This document shows, piece by piece, positions 24,601 to 33,539 of a stretch of DNA of 64,000 nucleotides. The notes below the pieces were generated by a model that was not told the origin of the DNA, searched no databases, and saw only the letters and a list, made by a program, of their open reading frames with translations. Both the position numbers and the translations under genes were made by a program. Source of the DNA: Hofstenia miamia (Eukaryota > Xenacoelomorpha > Acoela); contig SCFE01000060.1 of assembly GCA_004352715.1 (NCBI GenBank), positions 1,969,621 to 2,033,620 on the forward strand, given 5' to 3'. The stretch's first letter is position 1, and each line of letters begins with the position of its first letter.

Positions 24601-27600
24601 TTTTGCACCTACGCACTTCTGCAGGCGCCTCTTCCAATCCTGGAAGACCTCTTCAAAGTCCTTATCCAGAAGTCCCTTCAGGTAGGTTTCCGATGCCTCT
24701 TTCAGCTTTTCAGTTGACTGAATTTGGTGCCCCTGAAACATTCTTTAATGCGTGGGAAGAGAAAAAAGTCACAAGGAACTAGGGCGGGTGGTAAAGGGTG
24801 CTGTAGTAATTTCATTCCTCTTTCGGAAATCCAGGTGATCTCGAGCGTCGATCGCTGGCACGAAGCATTGTCTTGATGGGGACTACCATTGACAATTCTT
24901 CCACTGCTAAGATCTCTTCTTTCTCATCTTCTCCCTGAACTTCTTGAGAACGGTAAGATAGTATTCCTTATTGACTGTTTGACCTTGAGGGACCCATTCA
25001 ATTTGATTGACTCCTTGGGAATCAAAGATAGGAATGACCATTGCCTTCTGTTGCAATCTGCTCTTCATTGCCTTTTTAGGCATGGGGGAGTTTGTGTGCT
25101 TGAACTGAGCACTCTGACGTTTGCTTCCAGGGTCATAGGTGAACACCTAACTGTCATCACAAGTTATAATCTTGTTCAGGAAACGTGAATCTGTCTCTAT
25201 CATTTCAAGAATGTCAGTGCAACAATTCACTCGAAACTGTCTTTGATCATGTGAGAGAATCTTTGGAACGAACTTGGCACAGACTTTGTGGAGCTTCAGA
25301 TCTTCGGTCAACATTTTGTCTGCAGTGCCAATACGAACACCTGCAACCTCAGATATCATCCTCACAGATATTTTACGTTCGTGCATCACTTCTTTCGACT
25401 TCCTCAATGTTTTCCTGTGTGTAAGCACGTTTCGGGCCTCCAGATCTTGGTTGATCTTCAACGTTTTCGTGTCGATCTAAAAATTTGTTGAAACTTACTG
25501 ACTCATCTTTTGATCGCCATAGACCTCCTTTAATATTTCATAAGCCTCTTGTTTGGATTTCTTCATTTTAACACAAAATTTGATAGCGTTGCGTTGCTCA
25601 ATATTTGCCTGCATTTTGACACGTTTACACTAGCTGGCAGATGGGATCACACTGCGTGCCACTAAGCGCGCTGTTCCTCTCAGACCTGCTAAGGTAGAAA
25701 GTTACCAGTTGGTCACTTTATAGAATATAGATATATGTGTGTACTTCTCCACAAAGTAGCATTTTTATCAAATTCTATTTAATGTCTCTGTTGAGATTTT
25801 CTCATTACTTGTTGGACACACCTCGTATGATAGTTTTTCATGGATTTTGGTAATCTTACTAAAATTAATGAAAATTGCCTAAGGTGAAATGTAGGTATTG
25901 TTTTCTTTCTAATCATGACAATTAAAATATCTTTAACCAATAACAATATTATTCACCAAATTTTATTTATTTCCACTTTAGATTCGAACAATTGCCATTA
26001 TTGCGGAAGGCATTCCTGAACGGCTAACCCGCCAATTGATCGCTAAAGCTGATGATAAAGGTATTTTGTGAATTTCTTGCATTTTAATTTGTGAAAATAT
26101 ATAAAATAAGAGTCAACCCAAAACCATTGGTTAAATCAAATTTCACACTGTTTTAAGATGAAATACTTTTATTTGCAAATTTTTTCTTTTGATAAACAAA
26201 AATAACCGTAACAAGCCCTATTTGGCTTTATCTGACATGCTTCTAATGATTGCTTATCATTATGTTCAATATTCGTGCATATCTTTTATACCACAATATA
26301 TTTGGTGATTTAAAACCTTTTTTAATAATATCGTTAAAACTTTAAGACAGGGTTGCCCTTGATCACTTTTAACTTATTAGTCACATTTGGTCTCTTTATA
26401 GTGACTTTTTCATTAATATAACGTAAAGTCATTTTTGGGGTTTTTTGATTTTTTAATTGCTTAAAAACTAACACTGTGCTTGTCCTTTAGACTGTCGTAA
26501 TTAAGGAATAAGAGAGCAATGTTCATAAATTTTGAAGGCAAACATTTAGTCATTGTAACGCAAATTTCGAAATTCCTTGTTTCAAATAATAGGCTACCGT
26601 CAACCGGGGTGACTTAGGCCGCCTTTTAGGCAACATTGAAATGCAACTTAAACAATATTTGACTTAAATGCCTTTTTGAATTAGTATGTTATGGGCTGTA
26701 TCAAAATCTACAACCACAATAAAAATTAGTGCAATTCATTGAATATTAATCGAGATATGACTGAATTTATGGGGTGGCCTGAGTCACCTTGCCTCGGGGT
26801 GACTCAGGCCACTAATTTATTTTTAATGTTTATCAAAGTCTCACTTGATAAGGGAGACTCAGGCCACTTGGATAATAAGAGAACACCTTATTTCAGTAAA
26901 TTTCGGTAAAAATAAGCAAAATCCACCTAAGTGTACTAAACATTGTCATCTCCGTACCGGTACTCCACATTACTACAGCATGTGGGTATACACATAGTAA
27001 AAGGGAATCAATAAAAATGCCAAATTGAAATGAACAAAATTTTATTAAAATAAAAACAAGTTGATTCTGTTTTCAATTAAAATCATCAAATAGATTTCTC
27101 CTCCTTGATGGTCCGGCAGGGGTACTAGTAGTCCGACTGGCGCTGGGTGTCCACTCATCTTCACTATCATCAAGTTCAATTGAGCCTTCTGATTCTTGTG
27201 CCGCACTGCTATCCTCATCACCGGGTGTATCTTGACTTGACGTACCGGCACTTTCAGCTGTTTCAGCAACACTTTTCCTTTGTTTCCGGTTTGTAACTTC
27301 TTCACCGCCACAGTCCTCCGACGCAATGCTGCGGCCTGGTACGACGTTGACTTTTTTGCGTCGCTGTCTAGTCTGCTTATTATTGTCTCCATTTCGGAGC
27401 TGCTGCAGCTGTGCTGTGAAAGCATCTGACACAGAGTTATCACCAGGCTTTCTTTGATATTGACTCCGTTTGGCAAGCCCTTTAAGAGACGTAGGAATTC
27501 TGAAAAGAAGACTGCCGCATTTTTCAAACCCGGAAACTAGATTGGCCTGTTGGTTTGGCAATTCTCTCATTAGTTTCCGAAGGAGCTTGGGGAAAACGTC

Positions 27601-30600
27601 TTTCGGTACAGTGCCTGCAGATTTGGCTTTGGAGAGTTTATATTCTGTAAGGATTTGCCGCCACTTGTTTTTCATTGGACGAAAGTACGCGACATCCAGT
27701 GGTTGAAGTAAATGTGTCGCATTTGCTGGCAGGCAGACGAATGAAATATTTTGGCGTTCACACTGTTTTAGAATTTCGTGACTGAAGTGTGAGGAAAGAT
27801 TGTCACCTAAAAGCACAACTTTTCCTGAAAGGCGTTGGCAGTAGGGCAGCGCTACTGACTGAAACCAGTCATTAAAGCATATGTGGTCAAACCACCCACT
27901 TTTAGATCGATTATATCGACATTTGTCGGGACCTCCTTCCATCCAAGTGCTCCATAAATTTTCCGCTTTGTAAACTACATACACAGGAAGCACCTGTCCT
28001 GAAGCTGATCCAGCAAGCATAAGGCTAGTGGAACTCTTGGACGAATTCATAATTCTTTCAGGGTAACGAACCCCACGCTTGAAAATCATTTTCTTTTTCC
28101 CTGGATCGTCCGTCAGATTTGTTTCATCAAAGTTGATGATGTTTGTCGGAGGAACGTCTTTCAGAGTGGCTTTTAGCTCTTCAAGATAATTCATAATGAC
28201 TTCTTCATCAACGGCGGCCCTTTTTTTAGAAATATTTTGACAAAGTTTTTGTCCGATCTGATTTTTATGTCTCTTGAGAAATCCGTTTGCCCACTCACAT
28301 CCTGGCAGATTCTCTTTAAAACAGTGTACATCTCTGCCCTCGCGGTCCAGATATCGTTTCACTGCCATCCGTAAATCCATTACGTCGAATGGGAATCCCC
28401 AATTAGACACTGAAACCAGATGATTTACAAATGATTGTTCTTCCCTATCTGTAAAAATAGTTTGCCCACCAGGTCTACGGTGAATTTGGCCAGCCTGACG
28501 TCTCTCCACATATCGCTGAAGAACAGAGCGAGTTATGTTAAACTCTTCACAGACCTGACGCTGTGATTTCTCATTAAGGGCCGTATAAGCTCGATCCAAC
28601 TTCTCAGCAGGAACAACATTGTATGGCTTTGCACCGGGCTTTCTTTGATATTGACGAGGCATGACGACTCCGTAACTTGACGTAGGAATTCTGAAAAGAA
28701 GACGTAGGAATTCTGAAAAGAAAAAAGATAAAAAATACCCGTAAGAAACTGGTGCAGGTGTAACATAGTGTACAATTATGATAATAACAAGGATAATAAT
28801 AAAAATAAGATAATAATACTCTAAAAAGCATATAATAACACATATAGTGGTAAAACAAGTGGGGATCAATTTCAGTTTAGGTCACTTTTTTGGAAAAATT
28901 CCAATGACTCATCAAAACAACTTTTCTGGGTCAACTTTTAACGAGGAACAATCTGACATCCTCAAAATTGCGGAAAAATCAATAGTTGAGTCGCGATAGC
29001 TCTTTTTTATTTTACCGATATAAAAACAACTTAATACAGCAACAACAGTGTTTTGAAACTATAAAACATTTCAAATGATACTTTATTCAGTATATTTAAT
29101 AGTTTTCATTAAAATAATTAATGTAATAACTGTAAATATATAGTAATTAGAGTTAAATTACAACAAAAAATTTTAATATGTCAAGGCTATAATCCGTTTG
29201 ATTTTGGGTAATTACGTCATAGATTCCTACCAATTGAAAACTAAGTAAAATTAAACCGTAGTTTATACAGACAATACACAATTGAAGAAGTGGCCTGAGT
29301 CACCCCATAGGTGGCCATAGAGTACAGGGTGACTCAGGCCACCCCCATAAAACCCGTTTCAATAGAAATAAATGTTAAAAACTAATTTGGCAGCTTGTAA
29401 ACACTCTTTATGAAGCAGTTAAAAGTTATTTGAGATGCTTAGCTGATGTATTTTATTCTGTGGCAATGAAAGTTTGCAGCTCACTTCTGCAGGACAAAAT
29501 TCACATGTTTTGGTCGGCCATTTTGAAAAAAAAGTTTCCACGCACCAAATGACTGCAGAGCAGCTAACCTTGAATTAGTAATTCCTAAATAATTGTAGAA
29601 TAATAATATTTATTAAAAAAACTCCCAAAATTATATTAATTGGTGTAATCCAGGTTCAAAGTTGAGAAAATCTTTTTTTTGTCAAGTGGCCTGAGTCACC
29701 TCGACTGGCCTTAGTCACCCCGGTTGACGGTATTTCTCCGCCACTCCTGCCCCTATTTTTATCTCACAGTTTTTTATTTTAGGCATACGTTTGATTGGTC
29801 CAGCAACCGTGGGAGGAATTGTAGCAGGACAATTTAAAATTGGTTTCACTGCAGGTATGATGGATAATGTTGTCTCTTCTCGTTTATATAGAGCTGGATC
29901 TGTTGCCTATGTATCACGGTCTGGAGGCATGTCGAATGAATTAAACAATATTATTAGTCGCAATGCTGATGGTGTGTATGAAGGGGTCGCAATTGGAGGA
30001 GATAGATATCCGGGATCTACGTTTATTGATCACTTGATAAGATATGAAGCAAATCCCTCAATCAAAATGATGGTATTGCTTGGAGAAGTTGGAGGAGTTG
30101 AGGAGTACGAGGTTTGCAGAATGAAGGAAGCTGGAGAATTAACAAAGCCTATTATTGCATGGTGCATTGGTACATGCAGCACAATGTTTAAAGGCGATGT
30201 ACAATTCGGGCATGCAGGAGCAAGTGCTGCTTCTACATTAGAAACCTCCAAAGCAAAAAATGAAGCTTTAATGAAGGCAGGCTGCCAGGTTCCCTCTAGT
30301 TTTGACTCACTGGGATGCACCATTAAGTCTGTGTTTGATAGTTTACGAGCGAATGGAGTTATTGAAGATCGTGAAGAAATGCCTCCTCCAACAGTTCCAA
30401 TGGATTATCAATGGGCACGTGAATTGGGGCTAATTAGGAAGCCTGCCTCTTTTATGTCTTCCATATGTGATGAAAGAGGTGAAGAATTGTTATATGCTGG
30501 AGTTCCTATTAGTAATATAATTCAGGGTGATCTTGGAATTGGTGGTGTACTTGGGTTACTTTGGTTCCAACGAAGATTGCCAACATATGCTGCCAAATTT

Positions 30601-31239
30601 CTTGAAATGTGTCTAATGGTAACCGCTGATCATGGACCCGCAGTATCTGGTGCACACAATACAATTGTTTGCAGCAGAGCAGGTAAAGATCTTGTGTCTT
30701 CACTGACATCCGGATTGCTAACAATTGGTGAACGATTTGGTGGTGCTTTGGATGGCGCTGCTCAGCAGTTCAGTGAAGCATTTGATAAGGGTATGACTCC
30801 AAACGAATTCGTCAATAACATGCGGCAAAAAGGCCAATTAATAATGGGAATAGGCCATCGCGTAAAATCCATAAATAATCCTGATCGTCGTGTTGATATA
30901 ATAAAAGAGTTTGTACTTAACAATTTTCCCGAAACACCACTTCTATCTTATGCTCTTCAAGTCGAAAAGATAACTACCTGCAAAAAACCTAACCTTATTC
31001 TTAACGTTGATGGTGTTATCGCCGTTTCTTTTGTGGACCTTCTCCGGAATAGTGGCCTTTTCACTGCTGAAGAGGCACAAGAAATGATAGAGATTGGTAG
31101 TCTAAATGGCTTATTTGTTTTAGGAAGAAGTATCGGTTTCATAGGACATTATTTGGATCAGCGACGTCTGAAACAAGGATTGTATCGCCATCCGTGGGAC
31201 GATATCACATACGTGATGCCTGAAAACCAGATGAATTAA
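15463..31239 (+). CDS. ACLY: ATP-citrate lyase, whole gene (7 coding exons)
   Basis: ATP-citrate lyase uses ATP, citrate and CoA to give acetyl-CoA, oxaloacetate, ADP and phosphate in the cytosol, feeding fatty-acid and sterol synthesis and acetylation. Exons 15463-15688, 16048-16409, 18532-18841, 20278-20708, 23211-23585, 25982-26060 and 29783-31239 join in frame with GT-AG introns to 1079 residues (human about 1101). Domain order: ATP-grasp/succinyl-CoA-synthetase-beta-like half, short linker, CoA-binding alpha-like part with phosphohistidine His738, then a citrate-synthase-like C-terminus with His878, His953 and Asp1004. Against the human protein these key residues are all offset by 22, reflecting shorter N-terminal and linker regions. 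Introns 1, 2 and 3 (apart from the hAT-like MITE in intron 3) and 4 hold nothing else recognisable; introns 5 and 6 contain transposons. An acceptor at 15460-15461 just before the ATG implies an upstream non-coding exon. The gene looks intact. Confidence 0.96.
16048..16409 (+). CDS. ACLY: ACLY coding exon 2
   Basis: Acceptor TCTAG and donor GTAAGT. Encodes the rest of the ATP-grasp core, including [15 protein letters not shown] and the [10 protein letters not shown] region, and ends LHFTLLE in phase 0. An ATG at 16020 upstream of the acceptor is in frame but intronic. Similarity to ACLY is moderate here compared with later exons. Confidence 0.92.
18532..18841 (+). CDS. ACLY: ACLY coding exon 3
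   Basis: Acceptor AAATTTAG, donor GTTTGT, ending in phase 1. Encodes [20 protein letters not shown] (completing the E-x-N-P-L/I metal/ATP motif whose Glu ends exon 2), [20 protein letters not shown] and the highly conserved [20 protein letters not shown]. Confidence 0.95.
19411..19610. mobile_element. hAT-like MITE, 200 bp, in ACLY intron 3
   Basis: The ends are inverted (CAGGGTTGGCA on the left, TGCCAACCCCT on the right). The flanking 8-bp segments CTAATGAG and CTAAGTAG agree at 6 of 8 positions, as expected for an aged 8-bp hAT target duplication. There is no coding capacity. Confidence 0.6.
20278..20708 (+). CDS. ACLY: ACLY coding exon 4
   Basis: Acceptor AATTTAG, donor GTAAGT, ending in phase 0. 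Encodes [15 protein letters not shown], the citrate-binding loop [19 protein letters not shown], and [19 protein letters not shown], then [11 protein letters not shown]. The loop has Gly where the vertebrate enzyme has Ser (GGS to GGG), a substitution also familiar from plant ACL subunits, so probably not inactivating. Confidence 0.96.
23211..23585 (+). CDS. ACLY: ACLY coding exon 5
   Basis: Acceptor CTTTAG, donor GTAATT, phase 0 at both ends. It opens with the short linker [16 protein letters not shown], corresponding to the regulatory phosphorylated linker of the mammalian enzyme, then enters the alpha-like half with [38 protein letters not shown] and [16 protein letters not shown]. The linker is much shorter than in vertebrates. 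Confidence 0.95.
24508..25825 (-). mobile_element. mariner element, defective, in ACLY intron 5
   Basis: A 1.3-kb element, the usual mariner size, flanked by TA on both sides and bounded by inverted repeats of about 28 bases (core TCAACAAGTAATGAGAAAA, with a T/C difference at its first base). On the minus strand it encodes a broken transposase: [19 protein letters not shown], the helix-turn-helix region ending [25 protein letters not shown] (the first catalytic Asp box, followed by a stop where Trp is expected), [10 protein letters not shown] (second Asp), [15 protein letters not shown] and a HQDNA box (third Asp). A piece between the N-terminus and the HTH is missing or shifted, and stops interrupt the frame, so it cannot make active transposase. 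It is antisense to ACLY. Confidence 0.92.
25982..26060 (+). CDS. ACLY: ACLY coding exon 6 (79 nt)
   Basis: A small exon too short to stand out as an ORF. Acceptor ACTTTAG, donor GTATTT, ending in phase 1. Encodes [20 protein letters not shown] then AKADDKG, the conserved stretch joining exon 5 to exon 7. It is needed to keep the frame, and the match to ACLY is clear. Confidence 0.95.
26597..29730 (-). mobile_element. pogo/Tigger-like DNA transposon in ACLY intron 6
   Basis: A 3.13-kb element flanked by TA at 26595-26596 and 29731-29732, with near-perfect terminal inverted repeats (CCGTCAACCGGGGTGACTWA). It encodes one intact transposase on the minus strand (27073-28662). Both ends carry repeated copies of GTGGCCTGAGTCACC in both orientations. 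TA target sites and a DDD transposase with a psq-type N-terminus place it in the Tc1/mariner superfamily, pogo/Tigger/jerky side. An intact ORF and well-matched TIRs suggest a recent insertion. Confidence 0.9.
27073..28662 (-). CDS. pogo-like DDE transposase, 529 aa, intact
   Basis: Catalyses cut-and-paste transposition of the surrounding element. I choose the ATG at 28662 ([15 protein letters not shown]), which matches the usual N-terminus of this family; the frame is open 69 codons further upstream, but that stretch looks like untranslated leader. Order: psq-type helix-turn-helix (about residues 15-60, [19 protein letters not shown]), a CENP-B-like second DNA-binding region (about 70-145, [12 protein letters not shown]), then the DDE domain with IINFDETNL (Asp179), [11 protein letters not shown] (Asp287) and [13 protein letters not shown] (Asp323). 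The last two Asp are separated by 35 residues. The C-terminal 130 residues are acidic and disordered. A segment near residues 384-407 ([13 protein letters not shown]) repeats sequence from the N-terminus and leader. Nothing inactivating is visible. Confidence 0.92.
   Translation of the reverse strand: MPRQYQRKPGAKPYNVVPAEKLDRAYTALNEKSQRQVCEEFNITRSVLQRYVERRQAGQIHRRPGGQTIFTDREEQSFVNHLVSVSNWGFPFDVMDLRMAVKRYLDREGRDVHCFKENLPGCEWANGFLKRHKNQIGQKLCQNISKKRAAVDEEVIMNYLEELKATLKDVPPTNIINFDETNLTDDPGKKKMIFKRGVRYPERIMNSSKSSTSLMLAGSASGQVLPVYVVYKAENLWSTWMEGGPDKCRYNRSKSGWFDHICFNDWFQSVALPYCQRLSGKVVLLGDNLSSHFSHEILKQCERQNISFVCLPANATHLLQPLDVAYFRPMKNKWRQILTEYKLSKAKSAGTVPKDVFPKLLRKLMRELPNQQANLVSGFEKCGSLLFRIPTSLKGLAKRSQYQRKPGDNSVSDAFTAQLQQLRNGDNNKQTRQRRKKVNVVPGRSIASEDCGGEEVTNRKQRKSVAETAESAGTSSQDTPGDEDSSAAQESEGSIELDDSEDEWTPSASRTTSTPAGPSRRRNLFDDFN
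29783..31239 (+). CDS. ACLY: ACLY coding exon 7 (terminal)
   Basis: Acceptor TTTTAG at 29781-29782; stop TAA at 31237-31239. Contains the CoA-binding segment ([34 protein letters not shown]), the phosphohistidine loop QFGHAGAS with His at 30211, and the citrate-synthase-like domain with [12 protein letters not shown] (His at 30631), [13 protein letters not shown] (His at 30856) and [12 protein letters not shown] (Asp at 31009). The end [19 protein letters not shown] is typical of ACLY. About half of the protein is in this one exon. Confidence 0.97.
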
Positions 31240-31392
31240 TTTTTGTCTATTTTGCATGTCTCTTGTATTTATTTGTGTACATTTGCATATTTCTATTCTT
31301 CGTGATTCCTTCAGATGTATTTAAGAATCGATTTCTGAAAATATATGATATTTGCAGAATTTACTTTAAAAGTACTTGTTTCTAGAAAGTGT

Positions 31393-31398
31393 ATTAAA
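31393..31398 (+). promoter_or_regulatory. Possible polyadenylation signal ATTAAA
   Basis: The common variant ATTAAA lies about 155 bases after the ACLY stop. No canonical AATAAA was seen closer. Low certainty. Confidence 0.3.
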
Positions 31399-31676
31399 TT
31401 TTGAAGCAATATATATTTCCATACAAATTCTGATAAATAATTCTAAAGAGAGCATTCACTTTAATGTAATGAATTATGGATAGTAATAATAAGAATAATA
31501 ATGACACCTATGTAGGTTTATATTGGCCAAAACCTGCTACACAGCTCCACCAGCTTATATCTTCGTGAAAAATCACTCTAACGTTCTGAATTTTTATAAA
31601 TCATAGTGCATATATGTTTACTATTTACACACCAAATATAATCTTTATGCTAGCAATGTGTTGTGATCTATGCTAA

Positions 31677-31826
31677 TTTGATCATGTGAGAGAATTTTTT
31701 TAAACGAACTTGGCACAGACTTTGTGGAGCTTCAGATCTTCGGTCAACATTTTGTCTGCAGTGCCAATACGAACACCTACAACCTCAGATATCATCCTCA
31801 CAGATATTTTACGTTCTTGCATCACT
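31677..31826 (-). mobile_element. mariner fragment, 150 bp
   Basis: Near-identical to 25240-25390 of the intronic mariner (same strand). It encodes only the piece [11 protein letters not shown]...[21 protein letters not shown]. It has no inverted repeats; both sides are truncated. It lies about 440 bases past the ACLY stop. Confidence 0.9.
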
Positions 31827-32148
31827 AATCCGTTCTCAATCAAAGTAACACTTAGTTTTAATCTCACGCACACTATCCAATGAATGTTCATTATTATTTC
31901 AAAATAGCAAGGCGGTCGAATACATATTTCCACTCTTGTAAAGTATAAGAAATTTATAATTAAAACATTTTATATTTTTATGAATAATTAAGTGCAGGAC
32001 ACATTTCATGTATATCGGCATAAAATTTTATGTAGTATTTAGTACTTTTATCAATTTGATATCTAGCAAATGAAATTGGCTTGGAACTAAGTTCATAATT
32101 GTCTTCTGATTTCTACTGTAAAATTTTGTACTATGGCATTATGAAGTA

Positions 32149-32585
32149 CCGTACCTCCCGGCGATTAGACCTACTCTCCCAAGAAGTCGAGGGTGGTTTC
32201 TGACCCGAAAAAACAGGAATTTTGGCTAGCACCGCGGATTAAGCCGACCCCCAAATTTAAAATCATGACGATGATTTTTTTCAAGTGTAATTTCAGGAAA
32301 ACGATCGAACACGAAAGTTATTTTGTGGTTCTCAAGTCTGTGCGATGGCTATTCTGAGACATGGTGTCGGGATTACCGGTAAAGATCTGTCCCTTCGCGG
32401 TCACCACATCCTCTATTTCTACTCCGGATCACAGGAACTTTGTTGCGACACCTTTTTCTTGGATTTACCGTAAAAAATCTCAGCTGTAATGACTCCGAAA
32501 ATATGTATTACGGATTCACACGACCAAAAGTCGACACCCAACATTTTGGGTCCAGAAAATCGGATTAATCCCTGGGAGGTACGGT
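32149..32585. mobile_element. Possible pogo-type MITE, about 440 bp
   Basis: Inverted ends share ACCGTACCTCCC followed by a weaker match (GGCGATTA against AGGGATTA). The left end follows TA; the right flank is TG, so the TA duplication is not clean. The interior is noticeably richer in G+C than its surroundings and lacks coding capacity. The TIR style resembles non-autonomous pogo/Tigger elements, but assignment is tentative. Confidence 0.5.
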
Positions 32586-32934
32586 GTGTGGCTATAATCT
32601 ACCTAGGTTTCAATAAAGTTGCCACTGAACTAACAAGTAATCTTAAGAATAGGTTCGTAATAAACAGTTGAAATTGCAGTAACAACTCCATTGTCTTGTT
32701 AAGCCCAGCTTAATTTTATGAACTACTATATAGTTATTTCCACGTAGCTTTTCCTTCATAACTTTTGCAGCAAAAGGGAAAATTGTCTTTTCTAATTCTA
32801 CCTTTTGCACCAATCCCAATAAAAACATTTCTTGAAGTAAGCTTATCAAATGCGCAGTGATTTAAAAGAATTATCTGACACAAGATGCTGTGTAAATTTG
32901 CCATCTTCCTATAGAAGATTGTCATCATGACTAG

Positions 32935-33130
32935 GAAGTACATATAGGTTCAAGAAAATTGGTAAAAGTCAACTTTCCTTGGTTATTTCTGGCCAGTTGT
33001 CACATCCAAAGAGAAGGTCGAAAAGTCTTGGTTGTATTCTTGATCAATCTCTTACTATGAAATCACATGTTTCATATATAAAAGCCTCCAAACAGCTTAT
33101 TAGTAGGAACGAAAAAAAGGATTTTATTGC
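32935..33130 (+). pseudogene. LINE reverse transcriptase thumb fragment
   Basis: The translation contains KSLGCILDQSLTMKSHVSYI then KASKQL, the conserved region after the reverse transcriptase core (Lgv-x-lD-x-x-Lsm-x-x-Hi). No other part of a LINE adjoins it. It lies just outside the left end of the inverted-repeat arm as visible in this window. Confidence 0.6.
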
Positions 33131-33539
33131 CAAGACTAAAAATCTCTAGTAAGTCGTGAAACGCAAAAATAACTAGTTTTTGAGTCAATCGATTCACCTT
33201 AACACCAACTATTTTTAATTATTTAGGCACTTTTCAGTAAATTTAATAGTTGGCAACATGTATACAAAATTGAAATTCTACAATATATTTTATAGGAATA
33301 ACATTTTGTAAAAACTGTGTGCAAATGCATACTTATGTCGTTTTGAAGACAGATGTAGTGTTTGTCCAATGTTCGTTTTCATTCGATAACCTGCAGCTGG
33401 ATAAAATGCAAACTTGGCTTCTCCTTGTTACGAAGTATGATCCTCTGCATTCGTGGAACTAGACGACACCATGTATTTTTCAGACTTGAAGTTGATCACC
33501 ACTTAGTTGGAGCCAGCCAGTGACATTGACAGATGTTTT

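Noticed and set aside
26340-26596. CAGGGTTG start resembling a hAT terminus before the pogo-like element
   Set aside because: No matching right end or 8-bp duplication was located.
27045-27527. 160-residue minus-strand frame overlapping the transposase
   Set aside because: Alternative frame of the pogo-like transposase C-terminus; no independent support.
28663-28869. Upstream extension of the transposase frame to a 598-residue protein
   Set aside because: The added residues are hydrophobic low-complexity sequence containing the tandem 22-base unit; family proteins start at the [10 protein letters not shown] position.
30030-30323. Minus-strand frames within ACLY exon 7
   Set aside because: Shadows of a highly conserved plus-strand coding exon.
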